A stretch of DNA of 64,000 nt from the NCBI GenBank assembly GCA_028702135.1, contig JAQVPJ010000005.1, positions 1-64,000 of the forward strand. The letters are read 5' to 3'. Numbering within the stretch: the first letter of the stretch is position 1; every line of letters begins with the position of its first letter. The translations under genes were made by a program, and so were the position numbers. Under the pieces are notes generated by a model. The model had not been told where the DNA came from. It worked only from the letters and a program-made list of their open reading frames with translations, and did not search any database. This DNA is from Eubacteriales bacterium. Its GTDB lineage: Bacteria > Bacillota > Clostridia > Oscillospirales > CAG-382. Shown here piece after piece: positions 18,300 to 25,932 of this stretch.

Positions 18300-19442
18300 A
18301 TGCAGGAATTTTATTTTGATAACGCTGCGACGACAAAACCGTCAGAAACGGCATTAAAAGCGGCTATAAATGCGGCGTCGGAAGTGTACGGTAATCCTTC
18401 GTCCAGGCATTTTATGGGAGTTGCGGCAAAGCGTGTCATAGAGAATGCGCGTGCTCAGGTTGCTTCCGTATTAGGGTGCACCCCCGAGGAATTGATTTTC
18501 ACCTCGTCGGGAAGTGAGTCCAACAATCAGGCAATCATTGGTGCGGCAAGATCGTGTAAAAGGCGTTCAAATATAATAGTCTCCACCGACAGCGAACATC
18601 CCTCGGTGGAGAATACTCTCGTTTATTTGGAGAGCGAGGGTTTTCAGATAATCAGGCTTTCGACGAAGGGCGGAAAAATCAATAAAGATGAATTAAAAAA
18701 AGCGCTTTCTCAAAAGGTCGCGCTTGTAACCGTTATGCATGCGAATAACGAAACAGGCGCACTTTATGATTTGGCTGAAATAAGGAACGAAATCGACTGT
18801 AGCGGCTGCGGTGCTCTTTTTCACAGCGATGCGGTACAGAGCTTTTTAAAAACGCCGGTACGTACCGAATTGGTAAGAAACTGCGATTTGGTAAGCATTT
18901 CGGCTCATAAAATAAACGCATTGAAGGGCTGCGGCGGATTATATATAAAAAAGGGAACAAATATCCCCACATATATTTTTGGGGGCGGTCAGGAAAGCGG
19001 ACTTCGTTCGGGTACAGAGAACACTCCGGCAATAGCCGCTTTTGGAGCGGAATGTGCGGAATGGGCAGCAGACAGGGAGAGAGCCGGCTATATAGCCACT
19101 CTGCGTGATTATACGCAGAATGCCATTAAAGAACGGTTGGCAGACAGGGTGCGTTTTCACATACCGTACAAGCGTATATGCGGGATTTTAAGCATGGAGC
19201 TTATAGGGGTACGGAGCGAGGTGGCGCTAAATTACCTTTCGGGAGAGGGGATATGTATATCGGCAGGTTCGGCATGCTCATCACACAGAAAGGATACCCG
19301 TGTGCTTACAGCTTTTGGATTGGACAGAAATCAGACAGAAAGCACGCTGCGCATCAGCTTCGGCTTGACCAACAACTTAGAGGAAACGGAGAAACTTGTA
19401 GAAGCTCTTGAGCGGGCTTCACACCTGGATGGAAAAATATGA
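18300..19442 (+). CDS. Cysteine desulfurase (NifS/IscS family)
   Basis: This PLP enzyme removes sulfur from cysteine as a persulfide. Visible landmarks are YFDNAATT at the start, HANNETG, the PLP lysine in ISAHK, RSGTENT, and the catalytic Cys in SAGSACSS. The gene overlaps thiI by 4 bp (ATGA), a conserved pairing in Firmicutes (NifZ/IscS-like enzyme with ThiI), which indicates that its sulfur goes mainly to tRNA 4-thiouridine synthesis. Length 380 is normal. Confidence 0.95.
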   Translation: MQEFYFDNAATTKPSETALKAAINAASEVYGNPSSRHFMGVAAKRVIENARAQVASVLGCTPEELIFTSSGSESNNQAIIGAARSCKRRSNIIVSTDSEHPSVENTLVYLESEGFQIIRLSTKGGKINKDELKKALSQKVALVTVMHANNETGALYDLAEIRNEIDCSGCGALFHSDAVQSFLKTPVRTELVRNCDLVSISAHKINALKGCGGLYIKKGTNIPTYIFGGGQESGLRSGTENTPAIAAFGAECAEWAADRERAGYIATLRDYTQNAIKERLADRVRFHIPYKRICGILSMELIGVRSEVALNYLSGEGICISAGSACSSHRKDTRVLTAFGLDRNQTESTLRISFGLTNNLEETEKLVEALERASHLDGKI

Positions 19443-20608
19443 AGGAAATTATTCTGCTTAAATACGGAGAGGTCGTTTTAAAGGGACTCAACAGGGGATA
19501 TTTTGACAGCATGCTGCTTAAAAGAGCACGTGCTCTGCTTAAGGGTGTCGATGGCAGCTTCACTTTTGAATACTCACAGTCTACGCTTTGCATAAGAGGC
19601 AGCGAAAACGCCGATATAGACAGCGCTTATTCACAAATGAAAAAGCTGTTCGGAGTCACTACCGTCTGCCGTGGAATAGAATGCGAAAAAGATATTCAAG
19701 CAATAAAAAAGGCGATTATTGAAAACGGCGGAAGGTTTTTAAAGGGAGCAAAAACCTTCAAGTGCGTTGCAAAGCGCAGCGATAAGATGTTTCCGTTGAA
19801 CTCCCCTCAAATCTGTGCGGAATGCGGTGAGCTGATACTCGATAACTTCAAAGGCTTATCCGTTGATGTCGTTAATCCGGATGTCAGCATTAATATTGAA
19901 ATACGGGATAAGGCAGCTTTTGTCCACGGAGGCGGAGAAAAGGGAGCAGGCGGTATGCCCGCAGGATCAAACGGAAATGCGCTGCTGCTGTTATCGGGCG
20001 GCATTGACAGCCCGGTAGCGGGATACATGATTTCAAAACGCGGTGTTGCAGTCGACGCCGTATATTTTGAGAGCCCACCTTATACGAGCGAATCAGCAAA
20101 GGAAAAGGTCATTTCGCTTGCGAGGAAGCTAAGCGAGTACAACGGCAGAATGAATCTTTACTGCGTTAGTATAACCGAGATTCAACAGACTATGACGGGA
20201 ATATGCGAAACAAAGCTGTTCACCCTCCTGCTCCGTCGTTTTATGATGCGTATAGCAGAACGGATTGCTTTGGAAACAGGCGCACAGGCACTTGTAACCG
20301 GGGAGAGCGTCGGTCAGGTGGCAAGCCAGACAACAATGTCGCTTGCGGTGACTAATTCAGTGGTTGGCATTCCTGTTTTCCGTCCCTGTATAGGGCTTGA
20401 CAAGGAGGAAATAGTGGTAAGAGCAAGGAGTATCGGTACTTTTGACATATCCTCGCTGCCGTACGAGGATTGCTGTACGGTTTTTACGCCTAAGCATCCG
20501 AATACCCGTCCGACTGAGGAGTTGCTTGTAAATGAGGAAAAAAAGCTTGATGTAGAGGGTCTTATAGAAAGGGCGATACAGAGCAAGACCTGTATTAGAA
20601 TCGGGTAA
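19439..20608 (+). CDS. thiI: tRNA 4-thiouridine synthetase ThiI
   Basis: The N-terminal ferredoxin-like and THUMP domains (to ~165; LLKYGEVVLKG) are followed by an ATP-pyrophosphatase domain whose PP-loop is LLSGGIDSPVAG. The Cys in DCCTVF near the C-terminus is typical of the family. It adenylates U8 of tRNA and transfers sulfur to it. The C-terminal rhodanese domain of the E. coli protein is missing, as usual in Firmicutes, where the partner desulfurase (encoded just upstream and overlapping) takes over. Confidence 0.96.
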   Translation: MKEIILLKYGEVVLKGLNRGYFDSMLLKRARALLKGVDGSFTFEYSQSTLCIRGSENADIDSAYSQMKKLFGVTTVCRGIECEKDIQAIKKAIIENGGRFLKGAKTFKCVAKRSDKMFPLNSPQICAECGELILDNFKGLSVDVVNPDVSINIEIRDKAAFVHGGGEKGAGGMPAGSNGNALLLLSGGIDSPVAGYMISKRGVAVDAVYFESPPYTSESAKEKVISLARKLSEYNGRMNLYCVSITEIQQTMTGICETKLFTLLLRRFMMRIAERIALETGAQALVTGESVGQVASQTTMSLAVTNSVVGIPVFRPCIGLDKEEIVVRARSIGTFDISSLPYEDCCTVFTPKHPNTRPTEELLVNEEKKLDVEGLIERAIQSKTCIRIG

Positions 20609-20615
20609 AATCACT

Positions 20616-21089
20616 ATGAAAACAGAGGAATTGATAGCGCTGCTGACAAGTAGAAAAATGAAGATATCTACCGCGGAATCCTGCACCGGCGGGCTGATCG
20701 CCCAGATTATAACCTCGATTGCGGGTGCAAGCGCTGTTTTCGACTGCGGGATAATCGCATATTCAAACAAGATAAAAGAAAGTATACTCGGAGTCAGTGC
20801 AAAAACGCTTTCGGAGTTCGGTGCTGTTTCCAAACAGACTGCTGCCGAAATGGCGCAGGGTGTTCTTGCACTCTCGGGGGCAGATGTTGCCGTGTCGGTT
20901 ACAGGAATCGCAGGACCGGGAGGCGGAAGTGTCGATAAGCCGGTCGGAACAGTCTTTATAGGGATATCCTCAGGCAGTAAAACCGAAGTGAAAAAGTTTC
21001 TGTTTAAAGGCGACAGGGAGTCTGTCAGAAATCAAACCGCCGCTGCTGCTATAGATATGGTTATTGCAAATTTGCAGGATTCTTTTTAA
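20616..21089 (+). CDS. pncC: Nicotinamide-nucleotide amidohydrolase (CinA C-terminal type)
   Basis: The 157-residue protein is the stand-alone CinA-C domain: TAESCTGGLIA with the nucleophile Ser, CGIIAYSN, VTGIAGPGGG and KPVGTVFIG. The enzyme deamidates NMN to NaMN in pyridine nucleotide salvage. The N-terminal COG1058 domain of full-length CinA is absent. The start lies 7 bp after the thiI stop, so it is the third gene of the iscS operon. Confidence 0.92.
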   Translation: MKTEELIALLTSRKMKISTAESCTGGLIAQIITSIAGASAVFDCGIIAYSNKIKESILGVSAKTLSEFGAVSKQTAAEMAQGVLALSGADVAVSVTGIAGPGGGSVDKPVGTVFIGISSGSKTEVKKFLFKGDRESVRNQTAAAAIDMVIANLQDSF

Positions 21090-21179
21090 TGCGCACAAAA
21101 AAAGTATCAGGTTTTCTGGGTCTTTGTGTTTCTATTTCGGTTTCTGTTTCTGATTTTCCGGTTTTTGAGCATAAAGCTC

Positions 21180-21208
21180 TTGACAACAAGCACAAATGAT
21201 GATAATAT
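21180..21208 (+). promoter_or_regulatory. Promoter of tRNA-Gln
   Basis: TTGACA (21180-21185) and TAATAT (21203-21208) are spaced by 17 bp, about 40 bp before the tRNA. The 90 bp before it, after pncC, are T-rich with no clear element. Confidence 0.65.
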
Positions 21209-21248
21209 ATTTTCCGCGGCCGCAATGCGGCGCATAGGCGAATAATTT

Positions 21249-21322
21249 TGCGGAATTGTGTAACGGCAGCACGGCAGACTCTGACTCTGTTTGTGAGGGT
21301 TCAAATCCTTCTTCCGCAGCCA
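21249..21322 (+). tRNA. tRNA-Gln (anticodon CTG)
   Basis: A cloverleaf can be drawn: acceptor stem TGCGGAA/TTCCGCA (21249-21255 with 21312-21318), D arm with GTG/CAC, anticodon stem GCAGA/TCTGT enclosing the loop CTCTGAC with anticodon CTG, T arm with GGTTCAAATCC, discriminator G and an encoded CCA (21320-21322). The CTG anticodon reads CAG (Gln). An accessory gene array begins right after it, so its 3' end may have been an integration target. Confidence 0.93.
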
Positions 21323-21330
21323 GTAAAAAA

Positions 21331-21362
21331 CTCTTGTAAATCAATCGGTTTCAAGGGTTTTT
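21331..21362 (+). terminator. Terminator of tRNA-Gln
   Basis: CTCTTG (21331-21336) pairs with CAAGGG (21352-21357, with one G-T pair), followed by TTTTTG. Confidence 0.55.
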
Positions 21363-21462
21363 GCTTTTCAATTTTAAATCTTTGACCACAATAAACCTTA
21401 ATATTGCCATCGGTCTTGTCATTCTCATAGTGGTATATTTTATTATGTATAGGAGAAAATGA

Positions 21463-22164
21463 ATGAAACCTAATATTAACAATATCAATGATTTAATGGA
21501 TTATCTGGATAACAAGGTAGAAGGAGTAGTTTGGGACGAATTTTATGCTGAAAGAAGATTTCAAGCTCCGTTTATTACGCAAAACACAATGCCTGATGAG
21601 AATTTAGTTAAATTTTTGAATAACGAAAAATCTATTAAATCGACAATTGAACTTGGTTGCGGTGAAGGTAGAAATGCAATTTACATGGCACAACAAGGAA
21701 TATCTGTGACTGCTTACGATATTTCATCTGTGGCAATCGAGAATGCGAAAAAAATAGTCAAAGATGATAATATTAACGTAAATTTTATATGCCAAGATGT
21801 TCTTAAGAAAATCGTTACAGGAGAATATGATTTTGTTTATGATTCAGGTATGCTACATCATTTACCTCCTCACAGAAGAATCACATATATTGAATTACTT
21901 CAAAAGATTCTCAAACCAAGTGGTTATTTTGGATTGACTTGTTTTGCATGGGGTGAAGATTGTGCAGATGAAGTAAATGACTGGGAATACTATAACCACA
22001 AATTCAATGCTGGAGTAGCTTTTAAAAAAGAGAGATTGATTGAATTATTCAGTCCTTATTTTGAGGTTGTAGAAATTAGAAAATATTGCAATGGTGTCCC
22101 AAATACTATACAAGGTTTGCAATTTATGTGGGTTTGTTTATTTAAAGATAAGCGAACAAAATGA
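21463..22164 (+). CDS. Class I SAM-dependent methyltransferase
   Basis: The SAM-binding motif I is IELGCGEGRNAIYMA, followed by an acidic motif II region (VTAYDISSVAI), VNFICQDV and YDSGMLHHLPPHRR. This pattern is that of small-molecule methyltransferases of the TehB/Methyltransf_25 type; the substrate is unknown. ATG 21463 follows AGGAG. It has its own extended -10-like promoter (TGG-TATATT near 21431-21439) and is followed by a terminator module, so it is a single-gene unit. AT content is clearly higher than in the housekeeping genes on the left, suggesting horizontal gain. Confidence 0.85.
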   Translation: MKPNINNINDLMDYLDNKVEGVVWDEFYAERRFQAPFITQNTMPDENLVKFLNNEKSIKSTIELGCGEGRNAIYMAQQGISVTAYDISSVAIENAKKIVKDDNINVNFICQDVLKKIVTGEYDFVYDSGMLHHLPPHRRITYIELLQKILKPSGYFGLTCFAWGEDCADEVNDWEYYNHKFNAGVAFKKERLIELFSPYFEVVEIRKYCNGVPNTIQGLQFMWVCLFKDKRTK

Positions 22165-22179
22165 GCTTAATCTCACTTT

Positions 22180-22300
22180 CATCTTTTTCGTTACCTCATT
22201 ACATAAAGATTGTCGATTTTTATCGACTACCTTTTTTAATTATAATGGAAATAGATAGATATTTGTGATATTATTTAAGCAAAGATTATTTATATTTTGC
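22180..22300 (+). repeat. Intergenic terminator/promoter module, copy a
   Basis: It starts with CATCTTTTTCGTTACCTC, then the hairpin GTCGAT-TTTT-ATCGAC (22212-22227) with a T run at 22232-22237, then a promoter TGGAAA (22246-22251), 17 bp, TATTAT (22269-22274), and a closing TTATTTATATT. The same order recurs in copies b, c, e and f. It ends transcription of the methyltransferase and starts that of the acetyltransferase. Confidence 0.75.
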
Positions 22301-22354
22301 CCAGTTATACTGCTTTTGCCTTATAATAAAATTTAAATGAAAGGGTGATGTTTT

Positions 22355-22396
22355 ATGAAAAATACAATATCCATAAATCAACAAACGAAACAGTAA
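22355..22396 (+). CDS. 13-residue putative leader peptide
   Basis: ATG 22355 lies six bases after a strong AAGGGTGATG ribosome binding site and opens a frame of 13 codons (MKNTISINQQTKQ) ending in TAA. It is followed after 16 bases by a hairpin that hides the ribosome binding site of the next gene. This is the layout of translational attenuators such as those of cat and erm genes. TATAAT at 22322-22327 could serve as a nearby -10. It could alternatively be a remnant of a deleted gene. Confidence 0.45.
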   Translation: MKNTISINQQTKQ

Positions 22397-22412
22397 GGGG
22401 CTATATTTTGAC

Positions 22413-22430
22413 CCTCCTACAAAATGGAGG
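22413..22430 (+). promoter_or_regulatory. Hairpin sequestering the ribosome binding site of the acetyltransferase gene
   Basis: CCTCC (22413-22417) is the exact complement of GGAGG (22426-22430), the Shine-Dalgarno sequence of the gene starting at 22436. The 8-base loop is TACAAAAT. Formation would block initiation unless a ribosome or other factor disturbs it. Confidence 0.5.
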
Positions 22431-22435
22431 AAAAC

Positions 22436-22891
22436 ATGGTGAAAGATTTATTGATTTCAGATTTTACTAATCATCATTTTCAAAAAGCATTTAAACTATA
22501 CTTTGATGAATTGGGGATAAACGTAAAGGATTGGGAAGCACTATTTAATGAAATGAACGACGAGAAGGATAGTCGTGCATATGTAAGATTCACAGACACA
22601 TACGACGTTGTTGGTTTTGTTCAGTTTAAACCCATAGTATTATCTAATTGGTTTTTTAGCGTACAATTAGGCTTTATACGCGAGTTTTGGGTCGCAAAGG
22701 AATACAGAAGTACGGGTAATGGAAAGAGTTTATTACATCTTGCTGAAGCTTATTTTAAAGAGAACGGATTGCAAAAATCTATACTGACAACAGATACAGC
22801 TGAAAAGTTTTACGAAAAAAATGGTTATGTAAAAGATTCAACTATTATTGCGAAAAATAAAGATGACGTCTTTGTCAAAGAGTTAAGGTAG
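22436..22891 (+). CDS. GNAT family N-acetyltransferase
   Basis: I choose ATG 22436, six bases after GGAGG; an in-frame ATG at 22424 lies before that site. The 151-residue protein has the GNAT fold: REFWVAKEYRSTGNGKSLL carries the acetyl-CoA pyrophosphate-binding R-x-x-G-x-G, followed by TTDTAEKFYEKNGYV, the motif-B region. Many such proteins acetylate antibiotics or small amines; the substrate here is unknown. A putative leader peptide and a ribosome-binding-site hairpin precede it, which would fit drug-inducible expression. Confidence 0.85.
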   Translation: MVKDLLISDFTNHHFQKAFKLYFDELGINVKDWEALFNEMNDEKDSRAYVRFTDTYDVVGFVQFKPIVLSNWFFSVQLGFIREFWVAKEYRSTGNGKSLLHLAEAYFKENGLQKSILTTDTAEKFYEKNGYVKDSTIIAKNKDDVFVKELR

Positions 22892-22940
22892 TTGTTATTC
22901 ATTCCCGAAGATAATGAGCATAATCTTTATAAAACCACGG

Positions 22941-23040
22941 CATCTTTTTCATTACCTCTTTACAGAAAGATTGTTGATTTTTGTCAACAATCTTCTTTTG
23001 TTTACATTGAAATATGCGGATATGTATGGTATTATTATTT
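22941..23040 (+). repeat. Intergenic terminator/promoter module, copy b
   Basis: CATCTTTTTCATTACCTCTT is followed by a perfect 11-bp stem AAGATTGTTGA/TCAACAATCTT (22967-22977 with 22984-22994), then TTGAAA (23007-23012), 17 bp and TATTAT (23030-23035) preceded by TG. Compared with copy c, paired stem positions change together, so the hairpin is under selection. About 150 bp of further AT-rich leader follow before the next gene. Confidence 0.8.
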
Positions 23041-23196
23041 GGTCAAAGGTAAATTTTCTATTCTGGAGGCATTTAAATGTGTTCAACCTTGTGGCTTTTC
23101 AATAATAATAGAATTCGCTAAAATTTATTTTTATCGATTTCAGTTCAGTAACACTGAGCTTAGTTTATTATGTAAAATTACACAAGGAGAATGATT

Positions 23197-23865
23197 ATGA
23201 ATATTTCAAACAATATTATTAAACACTACTTAAAAAATGCTTATTTTATAAATGGTACAGCATTTGCAGGAAAATCAACTATGTGCGCAATGCTTGCAAA
23301 AAAATATGATATGATTCACTGCGAAGAAAATTATAATATGGAGATGATTCTTTCAGTTGTTACTGAGAAAGATCAACCAAATATGAATTATTTTAACTCT
23401 AAAAGGGATTGGCAGGAGTTCCTCAACCGCACTCCCGATGAGTATGAGCGTTGGATTAACGGTAACGAAAGAGAAGTTATGGAATTTGAAATCGCAGAAT
23501 TAATAAGAATATCATCAGATAAAAAAACAATAGTCGATACAAATATTCCCTGTGATGTATTAAGAGAAATATCAGATTACGGTCGAGTTGCAATCATGGT
23601 ATCGCCTCAGCAAATGTCAGTGGATAGATTTTTTGATAGGGAGGATCCCGATAAGCAGTTTTTGCTTTCAGAAATACAAAAAACAGAAAATCCACAAAAA
23701 ACACTTAATAATTTCCGTGAATGTATTGCAAGAATTAATAGTAAAAAGTATTATGATGAATTTATGAAAAGTGGTTTTTTTACTATTGTTAGAAAAGATA
23801 GTGAATTAGATACAAGAGAAGAGACCTTGAAAGCTCTAGAAAAGCATTTTGGTCTCGAGAAATAA
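23197..23865 (+). CDS. P-loop NTPase/kinase-like protein
   Basis: The protein carries a Walker A motif GTAFAGKST near residue 20 and a later DTNIPCD that may be the Walker B/acidic site. Size (222 residues) and layout resemble AAA_33/shikimate-kinase-like small P-loop proteins found beside acetyl- and methyltransferases in Firmicutes. Such proteins may phosphorylate small molecules, but no substrate can be named. ATG 23197 is preferred over 23191 because AAGGAG at 23184-23189 is then properly spaced. It is a single gene between modules b and c. Confidence 0.7.
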   Translation: MNISNNIIKHYLKNAYFINGTAFAGKSTMCAMLAKKYDMIHCEENYNMEMILSVVTEKDQPNMNYFNSKRDWQEFLNRTPDEYERWINGNEREVMEFEIAELIRISSDKKTIVDTNIPCDVLREISDYGRVAIMVSPQQMSVDRFFDREDPDKQFLLSEIQKTENPQKTLNNFRECIARINSKKYYDEFMKSGFFTIVRKDSELDTREETLKALEKHFGLEK

Positions 23866-23880
23866 AATTGTTAAGCGTAG

Positions 23881-24000
23881 TCATCTTTTTCGGCACCTCT
23901 TTACATAAGACTGTTGATTTTTATCGACAGTCTTCTTTAATTATAATGGAAATAAATATCTATTTGTGGTATTATTCAAAAAAGGATTATTTATATTATG
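23881..24000 (+). repeat. Intergenic terminator/promoter module, copy c
   Basis: CATCTTTTTCGGCACCTCTTTACATAAG leads into a 12-bp stem AAGACTGTTGAT/ATCGACAGTCTT (23907-23918 with 23923-23934, one G-T pair), then TGGAAA (23947-23952), 17 bp and TATTAT (23970-23975) with TG upstream, then TCAAAAAAGG-ATTATTTATATTATG. Confidence 0.8.
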
Positions 24001-24014
24001 CGAGGTGGTAGTCG

Positions 24015-24848
24015 GTGGGCAAACATACAGGTTGGGAAATAGAATACAGAACACATTTTGACAGCATTGTAGATGAATACGAAAAAACACGTCCTGAATG
24101 GATTCATAATATTTATGACGATATTGTTGAATATGCAAAACCCCATCTTGATGAAAATGCAATCGAAATAGGTGTGGGTACAGGAAAAGCAACCACCCCT
24201 ATTCTAAATATTGGATATAATGTAACCGCTATTGAAATAAATCCTCGAATGGCAGAATTCTCTTTAAATCGTTTTAGAAATTATAATAATTTCAAGGTAA
24301 TTGTCTCCTCTTTTGAAGATGCATTACTAGAAGATAACTCTTACAGCTTGATTTATGCAGCATCTGCTTTTCATTGGGTAAATGCAGAAGTTGGACTACC
24401 AAAAGCCTTGCGTTTACTAAGTCCGGGGGGAACAATAGCATTATTTCGATATAATGAAATAGCGTCGGTTACAGATGAGTTGTACAATAGGATAAGAAAA
24501 ATTTACAATCAGTATTATGATCCATTTTACGAAATCCCATATAGACAACCAGTGCGGCAAACTCATGATGATTTTTGTTTGCCCAGTGAAATCTATAAAG
24601 GATATAGGTTTGAAAATCTGCAAGCATTTGGCTTTCATGATGTTACCATGAAATTTTATGATGTGACTTTAGAGTATGATTCAAATAAATATTTAGCTTT
24701 TCTCGATACTCTTTCTGATCATAGAAGCATCCCTAATCATATTAAAATCCCTTTTTATGCAAAAATAAAGGAAGAAATAGAAAATAGTGGCGGAAATTAC
24801 AAAGTGGATTATGTTTTTCAACTATATTTGGGAAGAAAAAGAGTATAA
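24015..24848 (+). CDS. Class I SAM-dependent methyltransferase (Methyltransf_11 type)
   Basis: The SAM site is AIEIGVGTGKATTPI, with VTAIEINPRM as the acidic second motif and YAASAFHWVN as the motif after strand 4, a signature of the family of small-molecule and tRNA-mimic methyltransferases annotated as Methyltransf_11. The C-terminal ~100 residues are typical of the HWV-type subfamily. It starts at GTG 24015 behind GAGGTGG. The substrate is unknown. It is a single-gene unit after module c; module d follows the stop. Confidence 0.85.
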   Translation: MGKHTGWEIEYRTHFDSIVDEYEKTRPEWIHNIYDDIVEYAKPHLDENAIEIGVGTGKATTPILNIGYNVTAIEINPRMAEFSLNRFRNYNNFKVIVSSFEDALLEDNSYSLIYAASAFHWVNAEVGLPKALRLLSPGGTIALFRYNEIASVTDELYNRIRKIYNQYYDPFYEIPYRQPVRQTHDDFCLPSEIYKGYRFENLQAFGFHDVTMKFYDVTLEYDSNKYLAFLDTLSDHRSIPNHIKIPFYAKIKEEIENSGGNYKVDYVFQLYLGRKRV

Positions 24849-24866
24849 TCTCTATACATCATTTGC

Positions 24867-24926
24867 ACCTTTTTCGTTGCATCTATATGAAGTGTATTTT
24901 TCAAAAAAGGCTTTACTTATATAATG
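24867..24926 (+). repeat. Intergenic module, copy d (internally deleted)
   Basis: The opening CCTTTTTCGTTGC and the closing TTCAAAAAAGGCTTTACTTATATAATG match the ends of copy c, but the hairpin second arm and the -35 region are missing. This looks like an internal deletion of about 50 bp. The gene that follows is on the other strand. Confidence 0.6.
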
Positions 24927-24949
24927 TAAGACACAATATTGAATTCCTA

Positions 24950-25645
24950 TTATTTATAGGTTATATTACCTATATAATTAACATCTCCAACTACTTTTTT
25001 ACATTCAATATTCTGGCACTCAACAGAGCCTTTAACATCACCGCAATTAACATCCTGACCCTCAATTGAGCCGAAAACATTTCCACAATTTACACCCAGT
25101 CCTGCCACAATTGAACCACCGACATTACCGCAATTAACACCGCAGCCGGCATTAACAGATTGTTCAATATTACCGCAATTAACACCGCAACCAGCATCAA
25201 CATCACCGTTTATATTACCACAGTTTATCCCGCACTCAGCTTTTGCGGATCCTTTTATATCGCCTTTACACTCAATGTTACAATAACTAATAACGTTAAG
25301 CGGTTGCCCTTCGAGCTTAAAAGTAAACGTGGACATATCATCACAGTTATCTAAAATCTTATGTCCGGAAAAAACAACGCCTCTTATAGTATTATCATCA
25401 AGCCAAGGTAAATCAATTACATTGTCGTGATGAACCTCTTTACCAAATAGCTCATCGATAGAAACGCCAAAAATTTCGCTAAGCTGTGGTAAAAGTAGAA
25501 TATCCGGGCAAGACTGTTCATTTTCCCATTTGGAAATCGCCTGAAATGAAATTCCCAACCTTGCTGCAAGTGTTTCTTGTGTAAGATTCTTTGCTTTACG
25601 GTGTTTGGCAATGTTATTTGCTAATATTTTTAAGTAATTATCCAT
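24950..25645 (-). CDS. XRE-family HTH protein with Cys-rich pentapeptide/beta-solenoid-like repeats
   Basis: The start at 25645 follows AGAGGAATAG; an upstream in-frame ATG at 25702 has no such site. Residues ~5-60 are a canonical XRE HTH (NLTQETLAARLGISFQAIS, KWENEQ). After a linker, residues ~120-225 carry about eight repeats of 13-16 residues around G-x-N-C-G-N/D-I/V-x-G-S/D-V, alternating Asp/Ser/Gly turns with regularly placed Cys. This resembles a right-handed beta-solenoid with a stack of cysteines, as in bactofilin/DUF4097-like proteins. It could sense metal or redox state. It is the only reverse gene in the array; its own promoter region should lie in 25650-25790. Confidence 0.8.
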   Translation of the reverse strand: MDNYLKILANNIAKHRKAKNLTQETLAARLGISFQAISKWENEQSCPDILLLPQLSEIFGVSIDELFGKEVHHDNVIDLPWLDDNTIRGVVFSGHKILDNCDDMSTFTFKLEGQPLNVISYCNIECKGDIKGSAKAECGINCGNINGDVDAGCGVNCGNIEQSVNAGCGVNCGNVGGSIVAGLGVNCGNVFGSIEGQDVNCGDVKGSVECQNIECKKVVGDVNYIGNITYK

Positions 25646-25802
25646 ATCTATTCCTCTCTTATTTAATGATTTAATTATAGCATAAGAAATATTCAAAACC
25701 ATATAGTATTCGTTGAATATACTTTTAAAAGCTCAACCATTAGTTGAATTTTAGCATAGTTTGCTTCTAAATGCAACTCCACCATATGTACTTACAATCA
25801 CC

Positions 25803-25905
25803 AGCATCTTTTTAGTTACTTCTTTATAGAAAAAATGTCGAATGAAGTCGATTGCTTGCTGTCGACTTATTTTATTTTTTATGGTATAATGTTATCAAAT
25901 TATAC
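25803..25905 (+). repeat. Intergenic terminator/promoter module, copy e
   Basis: GCATCTTTTTAGTTACTTCTTTATAG is followed by a stem AAGTCGA/TCGACTT (25845-25851 with 25862-25868), a T-rich run and an extended -10 TGG-TATAAT (25882-25890). The -35 is poor. The 150 bp before it hold the upstream region of the reverse HTH gene. Confidence 0.65.
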
Positions 25906-25932
25906 ATTGTTTATATAGTGCAGGTAGTGGGA

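Noticed and set aside
22892..23194. Open frame of 100 codons between the acetyltransferase and the P-loop gene
   Set aside because: It begins directly after a stop, crosses the intergenic module hairpin and promoter, and has a random hydrophobic composition.
25051..25230. Periodic DNA repeat resembling a CRISPR or minisatellite
   Set aside because: The repeats are in frame and encode the G-x-N-C-G-N protein repeats of the HTH protein; there are no unique spacers of fixed length.
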